Positions 58,236 to 64,000 of a stretch of 64,000 nt of DNA are shown here, in pieces. This stretch comes from Fabrea salina (lineage: Eukaryota > Ciliophora > Heterotrichea > Heterotrichida > Fabreidae), in the NCBI GenBank assembly GCA_022984795.1, contig JALIHJ010000004.1:248001-312000 (forward strand). The letters run 5' to 3'. Position numbers and translations under genes: made by a program. The notes under the pieces are model-generated. The model was not told the DNA's origin, did not search any database, and saw only the letters and a list, made by a program, of their open reading frames with translations. The first letter of the stretch is position 1. Every line of letters begins with the position of its first letter.

Positions 58236-59729
58236 ATGGAACTAAGACACCCCGAAGAAGAATGCCTGGAAAACAAAGCTTGGTGCTGGAGTAACGTGCC
58301 TGTGCAGTCAGCCCCTCCTTGCCAAAGGTCGTTGCACACTGGGGTTGTTTTGGAGTCTAACCTTTACGTTTTCGGGGGATACGACGGAGTCCAACGTACT
58401 AATGACTTCTTTAAGTTCTGCTTCAAAACCATGAAGTGGAGTCAAATCCGGGCAAACGGAGTAGTTCCTTCTCCCAGAGACAGGCACGTCGCAGTAGTTA
58501 ACAAAAGGTGTGTTTACATCTATGGAGGGTACGACGGAAACAACCGCGTGAACGACTTCTACGAGTACAATGTTGACTCAAACACCTGGAGAGAACTGCA
58601 TAACTCTGGAACTTCGCCCTCAGCAAGGCACTCGCACGCAGGAGTGGTTTACGAAGGCAGTATGTACATTTTTGCAGGCTACGACGGACTTTACAGAAAT
58701 GACTTCCACAAGTACGACTTTGCAACCAAAACTTGGTCAGTAGTAAACGACTCCTTAGGAGTAAACGAGCACTGGCCAAAGCCTAGGTACAGAACCACTG
58801 TCACTGTAGTAGGCAACCAAATGGTAGTTTTTGGAGGACATGACGGAGCTAGGCAGCTCAACGACTTCTACGCCTGGAGCTTTGGAAACGAGTCCTGGAC
58901 AGAAATAGAAATGATTGGCAGTCCTCCAAGTCCTAGGGACTCCCATGTAGCTGTAGCTTACAAAAACTCCCTTTTTATATTTGGAGGCTCCACAGGAAAT
59001 GCCAGAAGTGACTTTTACGAGTACAAGTTCGAGGAACAAAGGTGGATTCCAGTGGTACCTACAGGAGGGACTCCTCCTACTTCTAGGTTCTGCCACATAG
59101 GAGTGACTCACTCTAAGTGCTTTTACGTGTTTGGTGGCTACGACGGGGCTTCGCGACTGAACGACTTCAAGCAGTTCAGGTTCGAAACAGAGGTTTCAGA
59201 TGTCCCTGAAAGCACCCTTACTTCAGAACTTGAAGTCTACGTAAACAGTGACAAGTTCAGTGACATTTCTTTAGTAGTGGAAGGAAAAGCAATTCCAGCA
59301 CACAAAGTTTTCCTTTGCAGGTCGAAGTACTTTTCAGCGATGTTTTCCCACAACATGAAAGAAAGTGCTTCGACTGAAGTGAGACTTAGCAACATTTCTT
59401 ACAACTCAATGCTGATTGTACTGAAGTACCTGTACACTGACCAAGTAGAGGTAACTCTGGACAACGCACAGGAACTTTTGTTTGCTGCTGACATGTTTTG
59501 TATAGAGCGGCTCAAAAAACTGTGCGAACAAAAAATCCTGGACTCCATTGACGTAGAAAACGCTGCCAGCATCCTCGAGGCTTCTGACGCACACGGAGCT
59601 TCCAATCTCCGAGAAGCTTCACTCCGGTTTATTTTAACAAACTTCGACAGAGTGAGTAAAACTCATTCTTTTAATGAAATGGCCCGGGCTAACATAGAAC
59701 TAGTGCTAGAAATCTTGGCCCTGAGGTAA
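58236..59729 (+). CDS. Kelch-repeat BTB protein (LZTR1-like order)
   Basis: 497 residues from ATG 58236 (MELRHPEEECLENKAW). Six kelch repeats (about residues 25-325; e.g. RSLHTGVVLESNLYVFGGYDG, RDRHVAVVNKRCVYIYGGYDGNNRVNDFYEYNVDSNTW, RDSHVAVAYKNSLFIFGGSTGNARSDFYEYKF) precede a BTB domain (SDISLVVEGKAIPAHKVFLCRSKYFSAMFSHNMKESA...YLYTDQVEVTLDNAQELLFAADMFCIERLKKLCEQKI) and a short BACK-like end. Kelch before BTB is the LZTR1 arrangement; such proteins are CUL3 adaptors. An upstream ATG at 58200 overlaps the PP2C stop and is less likely. Confidence 0.93.
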   Translation: MELRHPEEECLENKAWCWSNVPVQSAPPCQRSLHTGVVLESNLYVFGGYDGVQRTNDFFKFCFKTMKWSQIRANGVVPSPRDRHVAVVNKRCVYIYGGYDGNNRVNDFYEYNVDSNTWRELHNSGTSPSARHSHAGVVYEGSMYIFAGYDGLYRNDFHKYDFATKTWSVVNDSLGVNEHWPKPRYRTTVTVVGNQMVVFGGHDGARQLNDFYAWSFGNESWTEIEMIGSPPSPRDSHVAVAYKNSLFIFGGSTGNARSDFYEYKFEEQRWIPVVPTGGTPPTSRFCHIGVTHSKCFYVFGGYDGASRLNDFKQFRFETEVSDVPESTLTSELEVYVNSDKFSDISLVVEGKAIPAHKVFLCRSKYFSAMFSHNMKESASTEVRLSNISYNSMLIVLKYLYTDQVEVTLDNAQELLFAADMFCIERLKKLCEQKILDSIDVENAASILEASDAHGASNLREASLRFILTNFDRVSKTHSFNEMARANIELVLEILALR

Positions 59730-59760
59730 TGCTAATAATGTGAAATAAGTAATTTAAGAA

Positions 59761-60954
59761 ATGCAGAATAGGTTTGCTGAACCCTTAACAGCTAGGAAAA
59801 ACGCCAGACTCAACTTCCTCCAAAAACAGACACTTAACTTGCGCACTTACAAAAGCGACCTTGAGTACTGTGTACTTAACTCCAAACAAACACTCCAACA
59901 ACTACTCTCTAGCAAACTAGTGTCCTCAACCAGGAACTTAGATCTTTCTGCAGAAACAGACCACTCCTCGCACGTGCCTCTGCGAGTATTCGAAGCTGCT
60001 TTGGCAAAAAACAAAGAACTCTACAATGAACTCAAAAACATCTGGGAACAAAACGAGCACCAAGAAGCACAGTGCTTGATCACTGAACAACTTACTAACG
60101 AAAACCTCAACAAAGAAGAAGAACAACTAGAGGAACTCCAAGAAGCCGTTGATGACCTTAAGTACCTCCTCGAAAAAAAGCAAGAACGCATCAAACTCCT
60201 GAATAGGAAAAATTGGGACTTGAAAGAACGTATGGCCCTCCTCAAAGAAAAAAGAATCATAATTCTCCCTCTTTCAGAAGACTACCTTTCAAAGCACAAC
60301 ACCCTTCAAACAATCAAGTCCAACTTAGCTAGTCTCTCCAAAAAACTCCAAATTACTGAAATGCAAAAAGACCAACTTGTGGAGTACCGCGAGTTCTTAG
60401 CCTCAAAACTCAAACCCTACAAAACTTTCTTCAGAAACTCAAAAAGCCTCAAAACTAACTTCAGTTACCAGCTGGAGTTCCCTAATGACAGCTATAGTTT
60501 AGAGGAGCTTTCAGAAAACTTCCAGTCTAGTCCTGCAAAAAGTCCCTCTTTGCCCAAGTTGGACTTTTCTAAAATCACTTCTGAAGAACAGGACTCTTCC
60601 AACCAAGCCTTTGCTACTATCCAACACCTCGAAAGGGTCTGCCAAGAAAAGTCCCAGTACCTCGAAACTCTGCGTTCCCAAGCTATTGAATTGCTGAACC
60701 AAAAAAAGCAACTCTCCAAAAAATCCCCTTACACAGAGACTCCCTTCAAGCCTCTCAAAAAGACCAAACCCAAAAGTAACACCCGGGACTACTTTTGCAA
60801 GTCAAAGTCTTCCAGAAAACTTAGTTTGGCTTCTGAAGAGTCTTCAGAAAAGAACCCCAACGACATTTCGAGCCTCATGGAAAGTTATGTAATGAGTTTC
60901 GAGGACCTTGAGCCTGACAGTGTACTTGTGGACTACTTAGACCAAATCATTTAG
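59761..60954 (+). CDS. Coiled-coil protein
   Basis: 397 residues, mostly helical: residues 10-80 and 95-230 (LTNENLNKEEEQLEELQEAVDDLKYLLEKKQERIKLLNRK...), then a Ser/Pro-rich segment, another helix (FATIQHLERVCQEKSQYLETLRSQAIELLNQKKQL) and a charged C-terminus. No signature seen; the coiled-coil plus C-terminal acidic motif (EDLEPDSVLVDYLDQII) would fit a scaffold. Confidence 0.78.
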   Translation: MQNRFAEPLTARKNARLNFLQKQTLNLRTYKSDLEYCVLNSKQTLQQLLSSKLVSSTRNLDLSAETDHSSHVPLRVFEAALAKNKELYNELKNIWEQNEHQEAQCLITEQLTNENLNKEEEQLEELQEAVDDLKYLLEKKQERIKLLNRKNWDLKERMALLKEKRIIILPLSEDYLSKHNTLQTIKSNLASLSKKLQITEMQKDQLVEYREFLASKLKPYKTFFRNSKSLKTNFSYQLEFPNDSYSLEELSENFQSSPAKSPSLPKLDFSKITSEEQDSSNQAFATIQHLERVCQEKSQYLETLRSQAIELLNQKKQLSKKSPYTETPFKPLKKTKPKSNTRDYFCKSKSSRKLSLASEESSEKNPNDISSLMESYVMSFEDLEPDSVLVDYLDQII

Positions 60955-60980
60955 CTACAGATAATTTAATTAACTTGTAA

Positions 60981-62000
60981 ATGGACGATTCCCTTCGGTT
61001 CAAAATCATCAGCAACGACGGCAGCCGTGAGAACATGGTTAGTCTCATTAAACTCAAAAACATCTTCAGAAAGCAACTTCCCAAGATGCCAGGGGAATAC
61101 ATTGTGCGTTTGGTGCTGGACAGGAAACACAGTTCGATGGTTGCTACTAGGGACGAAGCTATCATTGGCGGGGTTTGTTTCCGGACTTTCGAAGGCAAGA
61201 ACTTTGCTGAAATAGCTTTTTTGGCAATAACTTACTTAGAACAAGTAAAGGGGTTTGGAACTCAACTCATGAACGCTTTCAAAAACTACATAATGAACCA
61301 AGGAATCAGGTACTTCTTGACTTACGCAGACAACTTTGCTTTGGGGTACTTCAAAAAGCAAGGCTTCACAGCTGACGTGCAGAGTGTCCTGCCTGAGGCT
61401 GTTTGGAAAGGCTACATCAAAGACTACGACGGAGGCACTCTTATGGTGTGCAAACTCGACGACTCAGTTGACTACACTATTATTTACGACACAGTCAAGC
61501 AGCAATTGGGCTTTGTAAGGACAGTAGTTGACAAAGTATCCCCTCACAAAATACTTCGCAGGCCCAACTCCAAGTTACTTGAAGAGGGCAGCTGCAACTA
61601 CACAGAAGTGGAAGGCCTAGCACAAGTAGCTTACGAGCCCTCTTTAGAAGTCTCTATGGAAGAAGAAGAAAAGGACGCGAAAACTGCGTGCTTCCACTTC
61701 ATTCTGGACCAAATGACGGCTGACAACTCTTCCTGGCCCTTTAGAGAACCTGTAAGTAACGAAGTAGCTCCGGACTACTACGAAATCATCAAAGACCCAA
61801 TTGACCTCAAAACAATGCGGGGAAAAGTCAACGTTGGTTACTACGACAACATAAAGAAGTTCGTAGAGGATATTGAAAAAATGTTCAGTAACTGCAGGAT
61901 TTACAACAAGAAGGACACTGTTTACTACAAAATGGCAGATAAGCTTGAGGAGTCCATCAAACCCTTCATTGAGCAACTCAAAGAATTTACCCAGTGCTAA
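60981..62000 (+). CDS. GCN5: GCN5-family histone acetyltransferase with bromodomain
   Basis: 339 residues. GNAT domain (SLIKLKNIFRKQLPKMPGEYIVRLVLDRKHSSMVATRD, IGGVCFRTFEGKNFAEIAFLAITYLEQVKGFGTQLMNAFKNYI with the catalytic Glu of FAEIAF and the acetyl-CoA loop QVKGFG; YFLTYADNFALGYFKKQGF; GYIKDYDGGTLMVCKL) and C-terminal bromodomain (WPFREPVSNEVAPDYYEIIKDPIDLKTMRGKVNVGYYDNIKKFVEDIEKMFSNCRIYNKKDTVYYKMADKLE). The animal-type PCAF N-terminus is absent; size is like ciliate/yeast GCN5. Part of SAGA/ADA in most eukaryotes. Confidence 0.97.
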   Translation: MDDSLRFKIISNDGSRENMVSLIKLKNIFRKQLPKMPGEYIVRLVLDRKHSSMVATRDEAIIGGVCFRTFEGKNFAEIAFLAITYLEQVKGFGTQLMNAFKNYIMNQGIRYFLTYADNFALGYFKKQGFTADVQSVLPEAVWKGYIKDYDGGTLMVCKLDDSVDYTIIYDTVKQQLGFVRTVVDKVSPHKILRRPNSKLLEEGSCNYTEVEGLAQVAYEPSLEVSMEEEEKDAKTACFHFILDQMTADNSSWPFREPVSNEVAPDYYEIIKDPIDLKTMRGKVNVGYYDNIKKFVEDIEKMFSNCRIYNKKDTVYYKMADKLEESIKPFIEQLKEFTQC

Positions 62001-62015
62001 TAAGAATATAATAAA

Positions 62016-62567
62016 ATGTCGTTACTTTACACTAACGAGCACCTGGCTTGGAAACAACGAGTCCAGAAAGAAGTGTTCGCCAACTCTAACTTTTACACGT
62101 AAGAACTACTCAGCACCTACTCTTCTTTCCCCAAAACCACCCAAAATTTCTACAAGGCTCCTCGGTCCAAAAGCAGTTCCCGGAGGAAAGTGTCTCCTAG
62201 AAGGAGTGTTCCTGACCTCCAGAACTATTCTGTTTATGCAGAGTGCAGAGGCAAGTACGCCAGACCTCCTCCCATAGCCCGTCCTCAAAACGTTGAAGTT
62301 GACCCTGAAATTCGGTTGTCCCGGAGAAGCAGCCTTCCTCCTGGATCAAAAGCCTCAAGTCGGAAGTCTGAACTTCCACAGAAGTCATTGGTTAACGAAC
62401 CCAACAACCCAGAGGAGCAAGAAGTCAACCAGGATGACTCGGCCTCCCAAAAATCCTTTGTCACTACTAGTTCTCAGAAAAAGTACATTGAAGAACTTGA
62501 AGGACTTCTCAAGGAAGAAAGGATGAAAAGGATCCAGGCCGAAAACTCCATTAAGCAGAATGCTTGA
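62016..62567 (+). CDS. Hypothetical basic protein, one 15-nt intron
   Basis: 178 residues after removing the intron at 62099-62113 (GTAAGAACTACTCAG, phase 2). Exon 1 (MSLLYTNEHLAWKQRVQKEVFANSNFY) joins TTYSSFPKTTQNFYKAPRSK. Mid part basic and Ser-rich (SSSRRKVSPRRSVPD), C-terminus short coiled coil (KKYIEELEGLLKEERMKRIQAENSI). The aromatic/Tyr-rich N-terminus recalls microtubule inner proteins, but no family is recognised. Confidence 0.75.
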
Positions 62568-62636
62568 ATATTTAACTCCATTAGTTTAAGCTAAGAATTC
62601 TTGAATTCAAACAAATCATTAATTCCATATTCAGTT

Positions 62637-64000
62637 ATGCTGCAAGCAGAAAAAGAACGAGTTTACATTGAGTTCTGTGTAAATTGCAACTCCCACCAGT
62701 ACTGCACTAAACACGATGAGTCCAAGTACAAATCTTACTACGACGCTTGCTTTTCTAAAATCATGCTTACATGTCCTGAAGTCCAGGTCGTCCCCAATCA
62801 AATACCTGTTGCTTTCCGGAAGAACTTCACTACTTCTGAAGGAAAACCCAAACCCTGGGCAGGCAAAATGACCTTTCCTCGACTGGGGGCTTTTGAAGTC
62901 TTTTACAAGGACAAACTGATTTTCTCGAAACTCGAAAGTGGCAAATGGCCCCAGGCTGCCAAAGTCGCAGAACGCATTCGGGAAATCCTAGACAAGCCCA
63001 AACAAGAACCCCCTAAGTCCGTAACGTCCCAGTCTAAACCTAGACGCAAAAAGCTCAGAAAAAGGAAGCTTCGCAAAACCAACAGGTCCACCAAACCCAA
63101 CTCCAAGAGAAGGGCCAAAAAGACTGCCTCCGATCAAGAAGACATTGTAGTCACTTCCAACCCTAAGTTCCAAGTATTTAACAGACAACCTGAAGAAAAG
63201 TCCTCTGAACTAGAGTCCCCTGCTTTTCCTGAAAGCTTCAAAGAAGAAACCTACCCTCCTCAATACCTAGAAAAGCAAAAACCTAACAAAGGACAGTTTG
63301 TTTTTGACAAAAGTTCTAGTGGCAGTTCTGGCGAGGAAACAGACCCAAAAGAAGCAACTGCAAAGTCCCAAGAAAGTGGACAACCCAACCACTCTAACTT
63401 TGACCTTAGTCTAGGCAACCAAGAGTTTAACTCTGACAAAGTCCAGAAACTCATCCAAGACTCCTTAAAACCTGACGAAAGCAGTGGCTACTCTTCTTAC
63501 GAAGAAGACTTTCCCGAAACAAATCTAGAAAAAGTTCTGGACCAGCAAAGTTCGCAGTCAGAACCAAGCAACTACGAAAACGAATTTGAAGAGTCAGAAA
63601 AAGAAGAGGAACCTAAAGACTCCCAAAACTCAGAAGAACCCCCAAAACCCCTAACACCCCAAAAACCTCAGGAACCTCAAGAACCCCCTCAAGAAAAACA
63701 ATCAGAAGAAAGCTACAAAAGCGAACCATTTGATGCAGAAAACGAGTCTGACTACTCTTCTTCTGAAGAGAGTACTGAAGAAAAACCCAAAAGGGAAGTT
63801 ACTAAGAGTTACGACCTTACCTTGCCAGTTAACCAAGTCTCTAACAAGAAAATAACCTACCAAAACAAAACTTCAGAAACTTCAGAGTTCTTTTTGTGGT
63901 CAAGTGAACCCAAAAAAATGGGACTTAAGGACAACATTGTAGTGATCCAGCCTGAACAAAAGGGGAAGTTCCAACTTAGGTTCAACGAAGTGGGCTTCCC
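62637..64000 (+). CDS. SelW/Rdx-fold protein with long charged tail, 3' end outside window
   Basis: 454 codons visible, open to the right edge. The first 125 residues look like an Rdx (selenoprotein W/T/H) thioredoxin-fold domain: RVYIEFCVNCNSHQYCTKHDE (CxxC, CVNC), SKIMLTCPEVQVVPNQI, FPRLGAFEVFYKDKLIFSKLESGKWPQAAKVAERIREIL (the G.FEV...G..I.SK....+P motif). The usual Sec/Cys position is Cys. After that a KR-rich segment (PRRKKLRKRKLRKTNRS) and a very long acidic, Pro/Ser/Glu-rich disordered stretch, ending in a new ordered block (LWSSEPKKMGLKDNIVVIQPEQKGKFQLRF). Confidence 0.8.
   Translation, partial: MLQAEKERVYIEFCVNCNSHQYCTKHDESKYKSYYDACFSKIMLTCPEVQVVPNQIPVAFRKNFTTSEGKPKPWAGKMTFPRLGAFEVFYKDKLIFSKLESGKWPQAAKVAERIREILDKPKQEPPKSVTSQSKPRRKKLRKRKLRKTNRSTKPNSKRRAKKTASDQEDIVVTSNPKFQVFNRQPEEKSSELESPAFPESFKEETYPPQYLEKQKPNKGQFVFDKSSSGSSGEETDPKEATAKSQESGQPNHSNFDLSLGNQEFNSDKVQKLIQDSLKPDESSGYSSYEEDFPETNLEKVLDQQSSQSEPSNYENEFEESEKEEEPKDSQNSEEPPKPLTPQKPQEPQEPPQEKQSEESYKSEPFDAENESDYSSSEESTEEKPKREVTKSYDLTLPVNQVSNKKITYQNKTSETSEFFLWSSEPKKMGLKDNIVVIQPEQKGKFQLRFNEVGF

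Noticed and set aside
1-64000. UGA read as tryptophan (Blepharisma-type code)
   Set aside because: Many conserved genes (Deltex, CDK, TLS1-like, ANK-SAM) end naturally at TGA, and Trp is encoded by TGG throughout.
1-64000. Transposons, virus-like elements, CRISPR arrays, telomeric repeats
   Set aside because: None seen: no transposase, reverse transcriptase, integrase or capsid-like frame, no terminal repeats, no spaced palindromic repeats and no telomere tracts.

Overview
The window looks like macronuclear DNA of a heterotrich ciliate that uses the standard genetic code (Stentor- or Fabrea-like). The basis is as follows. (1) I reconstructed 17 spliceosomal introns in 13 genes, all exactly 15 nt long with the form GTAA-N5-A-NN-YAG; 15-nt introns are known from heterotrichs. 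(2) TAA, TAG and TGA are all used as terminators, which argues against Blepharisma (UGA=Trp) and Condylostoma-type codes. (3) Genes are packed on both strands with spacers of only a few to some tens of bases. (4) The content fits a ciliated protist: SPEF1/CLAMP, MOK kinase, RABL3, UNC119, MORN and Kelch proteins, an MT-A70 protein with a degenerate catalytic motif, and large multi-TM proteins. I saw no transposon, virus-like element or CRISPR array. Base composition is clearly higher in GC than I would expect for Stentor coeruleus, so I do not name the genus.

Layout. 1-10.4 kb: a partial multi-TM protein, a 7TM protein (two introns), SAPS-domain protein, thioredoxin-fold protein, enolase-like protein with lost catalytic residues, tRNA-Ala(AGC), RPF1, CAP-domain protein, membrane-anchored Deltex-type E3, and splicing factor SF1/BBP. 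10.4-10.5 kb: two C/D box snoRNAs on the minus strand, one predicted to guide the 18S methylation equivalent to human Am159. 10.5-25.7 kb: SPEF1, RABL3, MUB, MORN, a PX/F-box/LRR/FYVE protein, REEP-like, EF-hand/PH/kinase, CDK, UNC119, coiled-coil proteins, C2H2 protein, MED27-like. 25.7-27.0 kb: three tiny paralogous basic proteins around a TLS1/C9orf78-like gene. 27-36 kb: Mpv17, glyoxalase II, Sec14-like, Dim1/TXNL4A, EF-hand, ankyrin, H2A.Z, acid-ceramidase-like. 36.2-37.7 kb: a sensor-like membrane gene interrupted by frame breaks. 37.7-52.4 kb: PHD/chromo protein, Myomaker/TMEM8-like, SVIP-like, START, LSm6, RPN8, H2A, two twin-CX9C proteins, a three-intron RING-like gene, RAB2, GRAM/VASt, OSCA/TMEM63, SAM synthetase, enoyl-CoA hydratase-family, MOK kinase, FYVE protein. 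52.4-54.6 kb: an accessory-looking cluster of four ISG12/IFI6-like proteins around the mitochondrial zinc-finger gene DNLZ. 54.6-64 kb: ANK-SAM protein, MTA9-like, PP2C, Kelch-BTB, coiled-coil, GCN5, and a SelW-fold protein running off the end.

Themes. Splicing factors (SF1, Dim1, LSm6, TLS1-like) lie among genes with the smallest class of introns. Chromatin genes (H2A.Z, H2A, GCN5, MT-A70, PHD/chromo) and lipid-anchored or lipid-binding proteins (MUB, FYVE with CaaX, ANK-SAM with CaaX, SVIP-like, START, GRAM/VASt, Sec14, UNC119) recur. Several genes (REEP-like, the RING-like gene, the first exons of Mpv17, MOK and H2A.Z) become visible only after the 15-nt introns are removed. Start codons of divergent genes can be 3-5 bp apart and convergent stop codons abut or overlap, so untranslated regions must be extremely short or overlap neighbouring genes.
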